Assembly: GCA_025964635.1 (NCBI GenBank)
Contig: JAOPYP010000737.1
Coordinates: 1 to 12,407 of the forward strand
Source: Actinomycetes bacterium
GTDB lineage: Bacteria; Actinomycetota; Actinomycetes; Streptosporangiales; Streptosporangiaceae
DNA: 12,407 bases
Reading direction: 5' to 3'
Part shown: positions 1-6,525 of the stretch, one piece after another
How positions within the stretch are numbered: the first letter of the stretch is position 1
Layout: each line of letters starts with the position of its first letter
The notes under the pieces: generated by a model
Database searches by the model: none
What the model was told of the DNA's origin: nothing
Seen by the model: only the letters and a program-made list of their open reading frames with translations
Program-made: the position numbers and the translations under genes

Positions 1-683
1 GGAAGGGCGCTGGCCAGGCGCCGCACCCGGGCCAGCACCGCCTCCCGCTGCTCATCCGGCATGGTGATCACATAACTGCGCGAGGCCGCAAGGTCGATCA
101 GCTCGTCCCGGCTCAGCCGGTGCTTCCACTCCACGTCATGGCGTTCGACGGGCCCGAACGGGGGCCGGAGGTCCGCGCGGTTCTCGCGGCGGCCGTCGCG
201 AGGGTCGTGCAGGATGCGGCCGAGCTCCGCCACCCAGTCCTCCCGCTCGTCGCGCATGTTCCAGACCAGGCCCAGCCGGCCGCCCGGGACGAGCACGCGG
301 GCCACCTCCGGGACCGCACGGCTGGGGTCCACCCAGTGCCACGCCTGGGCGACGAGCACGGCGTCGACGCAGCCGTCCGGCAGCGGGATCTCCTCCGCCG
401 ACCCAGCGTGCACGGCGACACCCGGCACCGCCCCGGCCAGCTGCTCCCGCATGCCCGCGGAGGGCTCCACCGCGATGACGTCCAGGCCGCGCTCGGTCAG
501 CTGGCGGGTGAGCTTCCCGGTACCCGCGCCCAGGTCGAGCACCCGCGGTGCCCCCTCCGGCAGCAGCCAGTCGATCGCTTCGGGCGGGTAAGGCGGCCGG
601 CCGCGCTCATAGGCGGCTGCGGCGGCGCCGAAAGACGAGGCCTGCCGCCGGTGCTGTGCTGCGCTGAGGTCGTCATCGGGCAT
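1..683 (-). CDS. Class I SAM-dependent methyltransferase (3' end cut by window edge)
   Basis: Reading the minus strand from ATG at 683 gives 227 residues open to the left edge, so the C-terminus is missing. Relatives are usually about 250-260 aa, so perhaps 25-35 residues are lost. The SAM-binding motif I is VLDLGAGTGKLT (residues 48-59). An acidic residue after the second strand follows (AVEPSAGM, 71-78), then AEEIPLPDGCVDAV (96-109) and the post-motif segment AWHWVDP (114-120). This is the Methyltransf_11/25 pattern of ubiE/tam-like small-molecule methyltransferases; the substrate cannot be read. The start MPDDDL has no Shine-Dalgarno. A GATGAT hexamer sits six bases before the ATG, so the mRNA may be leaderless. 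The gene is divergent from the CxxC gene at 983. I see the fold motifs directly; the assignment as a methyltransferase is family knowledge. Confidence 0.9.
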   Translation of the reverse strand, partial: MPDDDLSAAQHRRQASSFGAAAAAYERGRPPYPPEAIDWLLPEGAPRVLDLGAGTGKLTRQLTERGLDVIAVEPSAGMREQLAGAVPGVAVHAGSAEEIPLPDGCVDAVLVAQAWHWVDPSRAVPEVARVLVPGGRLGLVWNMRDEREDWVAELGRILHDPRDGRRENRADLRPPFGPVERHDVEWKHRLSRDELIDLAASRSYVITMPDEQREAVLARVRRLASAL

Positions 684-708
684 CCCGGAATCATCCCAGG
701 CTCGCCAG

Positions 709-768
709 GGGCCGCCCGGGACAGGGCCGCCCGGGACAGGGCCGCCCGGGACAGGCACCGCCCGGACA
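709..768. repeat. 15-bp tandem repeat, four copies
   Basis: Three exact head-to-tail copies of GGGCCGCCCGGGACA (709-723, 724-738, 739-753) are followed by one diverged copy (754-768). The unit contains the palindrome CCCGGG. It lies 26 bp upstream of the methyltransferase start, in the intergenic region shared with the gene at 983. It could be a variable-number repeat or a set of operator-like sites; nothing decides between these. Confidence 0.85.
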
Positions 769-874
769 GGGGTCACCCGGCCGGACGTCTGACGCCGCCC
801 GTCTCCGCCCCGTGCGGGCCTTCAGCAGCGGGCGGGGCCGCCGGGCGTGCGCCCGGTGACGGGCTGCGGGCGGA

Positions 875-897
875 GTGTCAGTACCCCCGCCTAGCGT
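875..897 (+). promoter_or_regulatory. RecA-NDp / PafBC-type DNA-damage promoter
   Basis: The bases TGTCAGTA (876-883) are followed by exactly eight bases and then TAGCGT (892-897). This matches the mycobacterial RecA-NDp consensus tTGTCRgtg-N8-TAnnnT, which is activated by the PafBC regulator. Transcription would start near 904, leaving a leader of about 80 nt before the small CxxC gene at 983. The match is seen directly; PafBC control in this organism is inference. Confidence 0.6.
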
Positions 898-982
898 GAG
901 TCTCGATGCGCCCCCCAGCGGGGCCGCGACCACCGGCCCGGGCCCCGGGCCTGGCCGGCGGGAGCCAACGAGAGGAGGAAAG

Positions 983-1171
983 ATGCTGATCGAATGTGAC
1001 CGCTGTGAGATGCGCGACATAGCCTGCCCGGACTGCGTGGTGACCGTCCTGCTCGCCGACGGGGAGCCGGTGGCCGACCTCGACCCGGCCGAGCGGCGGG
1101 CGCTCCGGGTCCTCGCCGACGCCCGGCTGGTGTCACCGCTGCTGCTGCGCCCGTCGGCCAAGGCGTCCTGA
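983..1171 (+). CDS. Small CxxC/CxxC protein, conserved hypothetical
   Basis: A 62-aa acidic protein starting MLIECDRCEMRD. Its start is fixed by a strong Shine-Dalgarno AGGAGG (973-978) four bases before the ATG. The first 20 residues hold two pairs of cysteines (C5, C8 and C15, C18: ECDRC and ACPDC), the pattern of a small zinc ribbon or rubredoxin-like knuckle. A helical tail DPAERRALRVLADARLV follows. Short proteins of this type occur next to the NlpC/P60 hydrolase of actinobacterial pimB loci; I recognise the family pattern but know no function for it. The gene is preceded by a PafBC-like promoter, which suggests damage-responsive expression. It could be a metal-binding or regulatory factor. 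Confidence 0.85.
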   Translation: MLIECDRCEMRDIACPDCVVTVLLADGEPVADLDPAERRALRVLADARLVSPLLLRPSAKAS

Positions 1172-1205
1172 CCCCGGGGCAGCCGGGCACCGTGACGCGG
1201 CAGCG

Positions 1206-1291
1206 CCGCATCCCAGACCGGGGCAGCCCGCATCCCAGACCGGGGCACGCCCGCACCGAACCGAGACACGCCCGCATCCTGACCGAGATAC
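1206..1291. repeat. Degenerate 21-23 bp direct repeat, four copies
   Basis: Four copies share the core CCCGCATCCNGACCGNGNCA: 1206-1226, 1227-1249, 1250-1270 and 1271-1291. The first two are nearly identical; the last two have diverged. They begin 34 bp after the stop of the CxxC gene. No coding role is visible. They may be the relic of a tandem expansion or repeated protein-binding sites. Confidence 0.65.
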
Positions 1292-1403
1292 TTCGGCGCC
1301 CGGCCGCGGCTCCAGCCGGCCAGAAACCCCGTCCCAGCGGGCAATCTACGGGAACAGAAGCGCCTGGCCATGAGCAAGCAGGTCACGGGAGTTCGCGAAG
1401 CGG

Positions 1404-1471
1404 TTGAATTCACCGTGCGGCCTTCACTAGTGTCAGCCCCGGTCGGATCGCTCCCCAGCCACCACTATGGT
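1404..1471 (+). promoter_or_regulatory. Candidate promoters for the riboswitch transcript
   Basis: Two sigma-70-like candidates lie upstream of the riboswitch. The first has -35 TTGAAT (1404-1409), an 18-bp spacer and -10 TAGTGT (1428-1433). The second has a good -10 TATGGT (1466-1471) with only a weak -35 (TCGGAT, 1443-1448) 17 bp upstream; it would start transcription just before the aptamer. Which is used cannot be told from sequence. Confidence 0.4.
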
Positions 1472-1483
1472 GACGGCGACCGG

Positions 1484-1714
1484 CCACCGCCGAGTCTTCG
1501 CGCTGGAGCAGGACGGCCAGCCGGAGAGCCGGGGACCCACCGGAGGACTGTCCCGGGACCAACCCGGAACTGACGTCCTTCAGGGGTGAATCGGCCAGGT
1601 CTCGCCATGGTTCGCCGCATCGCGGTCACCGCGATGCGGTCGGCCGTACCGTGATCCGGCCGTAGGGCATCTTCCACAGCCCGAACCCGTCAGCTCACCC
1701 GGTAGGCGGAGTGG
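1484..1714 (+). ncRNA. Cyclic di-AMP riboswitch (ydaO-yuaA class)
   Basis: The leader of the NlpC/P60 gene carries the conserved blocks of the actinobacterial ydaO-yuaA aptamer in order: CACCGCCGAGTC (1486-1497), AGAGCCGGGGACCCAC (1525-1540), GGGGTGAATCGGCC (1583-1596) and CCGAACCCGTCAGCTCACCC (1681-1700). The ends close a P1 helix: CCAC-CGCC (1484-1491) with GGCG (1705-1708) and GTGG (1711-1714). A variable arm is a perfect hairpin, CGCATCGCGG / CCGCGATGCG (1616-1638, loop TCA). The class binds c-di-AMP and, in Streptomyces and relatives, is known upstream of wall hydrolase genes such as rpfA and NlpC/P60 genes, where ligand lowers expression. P1 ends 10 nt before the GTG start and just before the SD, so control may act on SD access or on early termination. 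Confidence 0.88.
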
Positions 1715-1724
1715 AAGAAGGAGC

Positions 1725-2795
1725 GTGATCACGTACGTGAGTACGCGTCCAGCTGCCGAGCCTGAACGCTCGCGCACGTGGGTCCGGGGCACGTCGGCGT
1801 GGCGTCGCGGGATGGCCATCGGGGCCAGCGTGGTCGCGGCCGGGGCCCTGGCCACATTCGCCAGTTCCGCCGGAGCCGCGCCCAAGCCGACCGTCGGCCA
1901 GGTCCAGAAGTCGGTGAACCGGCTCACTTCTGCGATGGACCAGGCGGTCCAGCAGTACGACCAGTCCGCGCAGCAGCTGAGCAGCGCTAAGCAGCGCCTC
2001 GCCCTGGTCAACCGCGAGGTCAAGACGGACCAGGCCAAGTTCGAGTCGATGCGCAGCCAGATCGCGGCGATCGCCTCGACTGCTTACGAGAACGGCAACA
2101 TGACCTCCATGGGGGCGCTGCTGACCTCGGACAACCCCCAGGCTGTGCTCAGCCAGGCCTCGGTGCTGCTCCAGCTGTCCAGCTCCCGGGCCGCTCAGGT
2201 CAACCAGTTCGTCCAGGCCGCCCGCCAGCTCCAGGGTGCCCAGCTCACCGCGAAGCGGACCGAGCAGGGCGTGGCGGCCTTGAACGCCCAGCGCCTGGAC
2301 CGCAGGAAGTCGATCGGCAAGTCGCTGTCGAAAAAGAAGGCCCTGCTGGCCACCCTTACCGCGCAACAGCAGCAGACCGTGGTCGCGGCTACGACGCCCG
2401 GGGCCGGCGGCACCACGAAGGCAGTCAACACGGTCCCGACCAGCGGCGCGGCCGGCGCGGCCGTGGCCTACGCCTACTCCAAGCTGGGCGACGCGTACGT
2501 GTACGGGGCGACCGGGCCCAGCACCTTCGACTGCTCGGGACTCGTCCAGGCCGCGTGGGCGGCCGCGGGGGTGTCCATCCCGCGGACCACCTACGAGCAG
2601 GTGGCCGCGCTGCCCGCGGTCTCCACGAGCAACCTGCAGCCGGGCGACCTGCTGTTCTTCAGCGGTGACGGCCACGTCGGAATCTACGTGGGCAACAACG
2701 CCCTGATCGACGCGCCGACGACGGGCTCGGTCGTCGAGAAGGTGCCGCTGTCCGGCTGGTACGCGGCCAATCTGGACAGCGCCGCGAGGCCCTGA
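1725..2795 (+). CDS. Secreted NlpC/P60 peptidoglycan hydrolase
   Basis: A 356-aa exported endopeptidase. Residues 28-52 form a signal sequence with twin arginines and a hydrophobic core (RRGMAIGASVVAAGALA), likely cleaved near ASSAGA-A. A coiled-coil, Gln/Ala-rich region spans about 54-220, a short linker follows, and the C-terminal NlpC/P60 domain covers about 241-350. The catalytic cysteine is C270 (FDCSGL) and the histidine is H317 (GHVGIYVG). The third polar position is probably D329 (LIDAP). The family cleaves peptide stems of peptidoglycan (RipA/RipD-like); the coiled coil often serves partner binding or autoinhibition. The GTG at 1725 lies only one base after AAGGAG, and the bases GTGATC extend the match to the anti-SD. 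An in-frame GTG at 1737 is therefore an equally plausible start (352 aa). Expression is under the c-di-AMP riboswitch. Rv2190c is the positional counterpart in M. tuberculosis. Confidence 0.93.
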   Translation: MITYVSTRPAAEPERSRTWVRGTSAWRRGMAIGASVVAAGALATFASSAGAAPKPTVGQVQKSVNRLTSAMDQAVQQYDQSAQQLSSAKQRLALVNREVKTDQAKFESMRSQIAAIASTAYENGNMTSMGALLTSDNPQAVLSQASVLLQLSSSRAAQVNQFVQAARQLQGAQLTAKRTEQGVAALNAQRLDRRKSIGKSLSKKKALLATLTAQQQQTVVAATTPGAGGTTKAVNTVPTSGAAGAAVAYAYSKLGDAYVYGATGPSTFDCSGLVQAAWAAAGVSIPRTTYEQVAALPAVSTSNLQPGDLLFFSGDGHVGIYVGNNALIDAPTTGSVVEKVPLSGWYAANLDSAARP

Positions 2796-2819
2796 GGCCC
2801 AGCGGCGGCTGACGCGGCG

Positions 2820-2856
2820 TAGCGGCGCTCCCGGGAACGGTCCGGGGGCGCCGCTA
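2820..2856 (+). terminator. Strong intergenic hairpin after the NlpC/P60 gene
   Basis: A 15-bp stem with one G-U pair (2820-2834 with 2842-2856) and a 7-nt loop; the outer arms are TAGCGGCGC and GCGCCGCTA. It lies 25 nt past the hydrolase stop. It lacks a T-tract, as is common for actinobacterial terminators. Its last two bases form the start of the next gene's -10 box. Confidence 0.7.
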
Positions 2857-2869
2857 TGATCCTCTCCAG
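2855..2869 (+). promoter_or_regulatory. -10 box for a likely leaderless pimB mRNA
   Basis: TATGAT (2855-2860) ends nine bases before the ATG at 2870, and no Shine-Dalgarno lies between. Transcription would begin at or within a few bases of the start codon, so the mRNA would be leaderless or nearly so. Confidence 0.5.
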
Positions 2870-3994
2870 ATGGCAAAGATCCTGATCGTCACCAACGACT
2901 TCCCGCCGCGGGCCGGCGGGATCCAGTCGTTCGTGCACGCCCTGGCCCGGCGGCTGCCGCCCGGCCAGGTCGTCGTCTATGCCCCCGCCTGGGAGGGCGC
3001 CGCCGACTTCGACCAGCGGCAGCCGTTCCCGGTGCTGCGTCACCCCACCTCGCTGATGCTGCCCGTGCCGTCGGTACGCCGCCGCGCGGTCCAGGCCCTC
3101 ACCGAGCACGGCTGCGACACGGTGCTGTTCGGCGCGGCCGCGCCGCTGGGGCTGCTGGCACCCGCGCTCCGCGCGGCCGGGGCCCGGCGGATCGTCGCGC
3201 TGACCCACGGCCACGAGGCGGGCTGGGCGGCGCTGCCTTTCGCCCGGAGCCTGCTGCGCCGGATCGGGGACTCGGTCGACGTCGTGACCTACCTCGGCGA
3301 GTACGTCCGGGTGCGGCTGGCCCGGGCCCTGTCGCCCGCGGCGGCGGCGCGGATGGCCCGGCTGGCCCCGGGCGTGGACACCGCGGCGTTCCACCCGGGC
3401 GCGGGCGGCGCCGCGATCCGGGACCGGAACGGCCTGGCCGGGCGGCCCGTGGTGGTCTGCGTGTCCCGGCTGGTCAAGCGCAAGGGCCAGGACACCCTTA
3501 TCCGGGCCTGGCCGCTGGTCCGGGCGGCCGGTGACCCGGTCCTCCTGCTGGTCGGCAGCGGCCCGGCTGAAGGGCGGCTGCGCCAGCTGGCCCGCGAGCT
3601 CGGAGTCGCGGATTCGGTCGTGTTCACCGGCCAGGTGCCGGACGGGGAACTGCCCGCCTACTACGACGCGGGCGACGTGTTCGCGATGCCCTGCCGGACC
3701 CGCCGCCGCGGCCTGGACGTCGAGGGCCTGGGCATCGTCTACCTGGAGGCCTCCGCGACCGGGCTGCCCGTCATCGCGGGCGATTCCGGTGGCGCGCCGG
3801 ACGCGGTCCTCAGCGGCGAGACCGGCTACGTGGTCCCGGGCCGCGACGTGACGGCCCTCGCCGCCCGGCTCACCGAGCTGCTCGCCGACCCCGCGGGGGC
3901 CCGGGCCATGGGCGAGAAGGGCCTGGCCTGGGTGGACCGGGAATGGCGCTGGGATCTGGTGGCGCGGCGGCTGGAGCAGATCCTGGCGGGCTGA
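2870..3994 (+). CDS. pimB: GT4 glycosyltransferase, PimB'-like mannosyltransferase
   Basis: A 374-aa GT-B glycosyltransferase. The acceptor-side Rossmann domain starts ILIVTNDFPPRAGGIQSF with the GGIQ loop at 16-19. The donor domain starts near VVVCVSRLVKRKGQDTL, where R200 and K205 are the expected phosphate-binding pair. The EX7E motif is E285-GLGIVYL-E293, within CRTRRRGLDVEGLGIVYLEA (275-294), which is characteristic of PimB' (Rv2188c, C. glutamicum PimB'). That enzyme adds the second mannose from GDP-mannose to Ac1PIM1 at the cytoplasmic membrane face, building phosphatidylinositol mannosides and lipoglycans. The neighbours support this: NlpC/P60 upstream and a FadD15-like synthetase downstream match the mycobacterial order. 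The start shows a -10 box and no SD. Acceptor identity is inferred; another lipid-mannosyl acceptor is possible. Confidence 0.85.
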   Translation: MAKILIVTNDFPPRAGGIQSFVHALARRLPPGQVVVYAPAWEGAADFDQRQPFPVLRHPTSLMLPVPSVRRRAVQALTEHGCDTVLFGAAAPLGLLAPALRAAGARRIVALTHGHEAGWAALPFARSLLRRIGDSVDVVTYLGEYVRVRLARALSPAAAARMARLAPGVDTAAFHPGAGGAAIRDRNGLAGRPVVVCVSRLVKRKGQDTLIRAWPLVRAAGDPVLLLVGSGPAEGRLRQLARELGVADSVVFTGQVPDGELPAYYDAGDVFAMPCRTRRRGLDVEGLGIVYLEASATGLPVIAGDSGGAPDAVLSGETGYVVPGRDVTALAARLTELLADPAGARAMGEKGLAWVDREWRWDLVARRLEQILAG

Positions 3995-4000
3995 CCCGCC
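3985..4000. terminator. Short hairpin between convergent genes
   Basis: GGCGGG (3985-3990) pairs with CCCGCC (3995-4000) around a CTGA loop that includes the pimB stop codon. It is a modest 6-bp stem and could stop transcription from either side of the 39-bp gap between the convergent genes. It has no T-tract. Confidence 0.35.
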
Positions 4001-4033
4001 GCGCCGTCCCGCCTGGTCGCCAGCCGGTGCCCG

Positions 4034-5884
4034 TCAGCCGTAGAGGGCGTCGATGTCCGCGGCGAAGTCCTTGCTCACCACGCCCCGGCGGACCTTGAGG
4101 GACGGCGTGAGATAGCCGTCCTGCTCCGTGAAATCGACCGGGAGCACCCGGAACCGGCGGATGGACTCGGCCCGGGACACGGCCTTGTTGGCGTCGTCCA
4201 CCGCCGACTGGATCTCGGCGATCAGCTCGGGGTTGTCCACCAGCTCCGCCAGGCTGGCCGAGGCCAGCTGCGGGCGACGCCCCTTCCAGGCCTCCAGCGC
4301 CTCCTCATCGAGGGTCACGAGGCAGGCGATATAGGGCCGGCCGTCGCCGACCACCAGGCCCTGGCTGACCAGCGGGTGCGCGCGCAGCCGGTCCTCCAGC
4401 ACGGCCGGGGCCACGTTCTTGCCCCCGGCCGTGACGATGATGTCCTTCTTCCGGCCGGTCACCCGCAGGTGGCCGTCGTCGTCGAGCTCACCCAGGTCGC
4501 CGGTGTGCAGCCAGCCCCCGGCGTCGACCATCTCGGCGGTCGCGGCCTCGTTGTGCCAGTAGCCCTTGAAGATGTTCGGCCCGGTCACGAGGATCTCGCC
4601 GTCGTCCGCGATCCGCACCGTGACCCCGGGCACCGGCGGCCCGACCGTGCCGATCTTGTTTCGGCTGGGCAGGTTGGCCGAGACCACCGGGCTGGTCTCG
4701 GTCAGGCCGTAGCCCTCCAGGACGGTGATGCCCGCGCCGCGGAAGAAGTGCCCGAGCCGCTCGCCGAGCGGGGCGCCCCCGGACACGGCGTACTGGACCC
4801 GCCCGCCGGTGGCCGCGCGGAGCTTGGCGTAGACGAGCCGGTCGTACAGGGCGTGCGCGGCCCGCAGCCGCAGGCTCTGGCGGCCCGGGGCGGCGCGTCC
4901 CCCGGCGCCCAGCGTGTGGCTCCACTCGATCGCCGTCCGTGCCGCCGCGGCGAAGATGCGGGTCTTCAGCGGGCTGGCCGAGGCCTGCAGTTCGGCACCG
5001 TTGTAGACCTTCTCGAAGACCCTCGGGACGGCCAGGATGAAGGTCGGCTGGAAGCTGCCCAGGTCGGCCACGAGGTTCGTCACATCGGGGGTGTGCCCCA
5101 GGACGGTGCCCGATTCGAGGCAGCCGACCTGGATGATGCGCGCGAATGAGTGCGCCAGCGGCAGGAACAGCAGGGCCGAGCGCCCGGACCTGGTGAAGAT
5201 CTCCGGCAGGGCGCCGATCGCGTTGCGCACGTCGGCGAGCATGTTCGCGTGCGTGAGCTCGCACCCCTTGGGGCGGCCGGTGGTCCCGGAGGTGTAGATG
5301 ATCGTGGCCAGGTCGGCGGCCACGCGCGCCGAGCGCCGCTCGGCCAGCGCCTCGTCGGTGATCGCGGATCCCTCCGCGGCCAGGCTGTCCAGCGGCTTGG
5401 CCGCGGCGGCCTCCCCGCTGGCCGCCCCCTCGATCAGCCAGATCCGCTCCACGGCCGGCAGCCTGCCCAGCACCTCGGCGATGGCCTCCGTGTGCGCGGG
5501 TGTCTCGGCGATCAGGGCCCGGGCCCCGGAGTCGCTCAGGATCCACTCCACCTGCTCAGCGGAGGATGTCTCATAGATGGGCACGCTGACCGCGCCGGCC
5601 GACCAGATCGCATAGTCCGCGACCGTCCACTCGTACCGGGTCCGGGACAGCAGTGCCACCCGGTCCCCGGCCTCGATGCCGGCCGCGATCAGCCCCTTGG
5701 CCAGCGCCGTGACGTCGCCGCGGAACTGCGCCGCGGTCACCTCGCGCCAGGGCGGCCCGCCGCCGTCCGCCTGGCGGCGCAGCATCACCGCCTGCGGCTC
5801 GCGATCCGCGCGCTCGAAGACCACGTCGGCGAGGTTCGCCGACGGTGCGACCTCCGCCACCGCGGGGGTGCCGAATTCACGCAT
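4034..5884 (-). CDS. Long-chain fatty-acid-CoA ligase, FadD15-like
   Basis: A 616-aa ANL-superfamily enzyme that activates long-chain fatty acids with ATP to acyl-AMP and then to acyl-CoA. The phosphate-binding loop IIYTSGTTGRPKG is at 195-207, the aromatic/adenine motif GYGLTETSP at 391-399, the ribose-binding TGDLGELDDDGHL at 461-473, the hinge GRKKDIIVTAGGKNVAP at 477-493, and the C-terminal catalytic lysine K597 lies in YLTPSLKVRR. All core motifs are intact and the length is typical of the FadD15/FACL group. The start has a good SD (AGGAG six bases before ATG). It is convergent with pimB and divergent from the gene at 6110. In M. tuberculosis fadD15 (Rv2187) sits beside pimB; a role in supplying acyl-CoA for envelope lipids is inference from that context. 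Confidence 0.95.
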   Translation of the reverse strand: MREFGTPAVAEVAPSANLADVVFERADREPQAVMLRRQADGGGPPWREVTAAQFRGDVTALAKGLIAAGIEAGDRVALLSRTRYEWTVADYAIWSAGAVSVPIYETSSAEQVEWILSDSGARALIAETPAHTEAIAEVLGRLPAVERIWLIEGAASGEAAAAKPLDSLAAEGSAITDEALAERRSARVAADLATIIYTSGTTGRPKGCELTHANMLADVRNAIGALPEIFTRSGRSALLFLPLAHSFARIIQVGCLESGTVLGHTPDVTNLVADLGSFQPTFILAVPRVFEKVYNGAELQASASPLKTRIFAAAARTAIEWSHTLGAGGRAAPGRQSLRLRAAHALYDRLVYAKLRAATGGRVQYAVSGGAPLGERLGHFFRGAGITVLEGYGLTETSPVVSANLPSRNKIGTVGPPVPGVTVRIADDGEILVTGPNIFKGYWHNEAATAEMVDAGGWLHTGDLGELDDDGHLRVTGRKKDIIVTAGGKNVAPAVLEDRLRAHPLVSQGLVVGDGRPYIACLVTLDEEALEAWKGRRPQLASASLAELVDNPELIAEIQSAVDDANKAVSRAESIRRFRVLPVDFTEQDGYLTPSLKVRRGVVSKDFAADIDALYG

Positions 5885-5945
5885 GACAGCTCCTGCCGGT
5901 CATGTTGTTCCCCGGTGAACGACTGGACCGTACCCCGGCTGGCCC

Positions 5946-5967
5946 CCCGCAAGCTACCCGCAAGTAG
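5946..5967. repeat. 11-bp direct repeat upstream of the acyl-CoA ligase
   Basis: CCCGCAAGCTA (5946-5956) is followed directly by CCCGCAAGTAG (5957-5967), in the 225-bp intergenic region between divergent genes and 62-83 bp from the ligase start. The spacing of about one helical turn suits a regulator half-site pair, but no regulator is known. Nothing else recognisable was seen between 5885 and 6097. Confidence 0.35.
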
Positions 5968-6109
5968 TGCTCCGCCCAGATTACCCGTCCGGGGGCGGCC
6001 AGGGCGGCCCGCCAGTGATCTTCCCACGCGCGGCGTCCGGCACCCGCCCCGGGTGCGGTGTCTGCCGAGGGCGGGGGCGCCCGGGTGCCAGTTGTGGCAA
6101 TCTGGCGGA

Positions 6110-6469
6110 ATGCCCACGCGATGGGAGTATGGCTCCCTGATTACCATTGCCCTCGCCCCCAGTGAACAGCAGCCGCCCGAGCACACGGTCGGCATCCTGG
6201 TCACGGCCATGAAGGCCCGTGTCGTATCCGTCGTGGAACTGGGCGACCTGGTCCCCGGGGAGCGGTACGCGGCCATGAACGCGGTGGGCGAGGAGGGCTG
6301 GATCATCACCGGCCCCAGCGTCCGGTCGGACTTCAGCCGGGGCACGCCGGTCAGGATCGGCGGCACCACGAGGCTCGCCCCGTGGATGGCGCAGACGCTG
6401 GCTACCCAGTCCGTGGGCTCGTGGGCCCGCGGCTACTTCGAGTTCCCGCTGCGCCGGCCGGCGGACTGA
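6110..6469 (+). CDS. Small hypothetical protein with an N-terminal WEY motif
   Basis: A 119-aa protein starting MPTRWEYGSLITIAL. It contains RYAAMNAVGEEGWIITG (52-68), which resembles the N-G-x-E/D-GWE segment of short DUF4177-like proteins, and ends GYFEFPLRRPAD. No transmembrane segment, signal peptide or catalytic motif is visible. I chose ATG 6110 because the frame upstream looks non-coding and overlaps the ligase in antisense. A hexamer CAATCT lies exactly six bases before the ATG and there is no SD, which suggests a leaderless mRNA. It may be co-transcribed with the phosphoesterase 56 bp downstream, although that gene has its own -10. Function unknown; the family resemblance is a recollection, not a search. 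Confidence 0.7.
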   Translation: MPTRWEYGSLITIALAPSEQQPPEHTVGILVTAMKARVVSVVELGDLVPGERYAAMNAVGEEGWIITGPSVRSDFSRGTPVRIGGTTRLAPWMAQTLATQSVGSWARGYFEFPLRRPAD

Positions 6470-6513
6470 GGCGTACCGGGCCGTACCGGGGCAGGCGGGG
6501 GCACCTGGGCTTG

Positions 6514-6525
6514 TACGGTTGGCTC
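6514..6525 (+). promoter_or_regulatory. -10 box for a leaderless phosphoesterase mRNA
   Basis: TACGGT (6514-6519) is followed by six bases and the ATG at 6526, with no Shine-Dalgarno. This is the TANNNT-N6-ATG arrangement typical of actinobacterial leaderless genes. Confidence 0.6.

Noticed and set aside
120..899. Long plus-strand open frame opposite the methyltransferase
   Set aside because: It is antisense to a gene with clear SAM-binding motifs, and its Arg/Pro/His-rich product shows no domain. GC-rich DNA produces such shadow frames.
1429..1450. Second TGTCAG box resembling RecA-NDp upstream of the riboswitch
   Set aside because: No TAnnnT hexamer follows at the required eight-base spacing.
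1695..2876. 393-codon minus-strand frame opposite the NlpC/P60 gene
   Set aside because: It has no motif, overlaps the riboswitch and a gene with an intact catalytic domain, and has the Arg/Gly/Asp-rich bias of an antisense frame.
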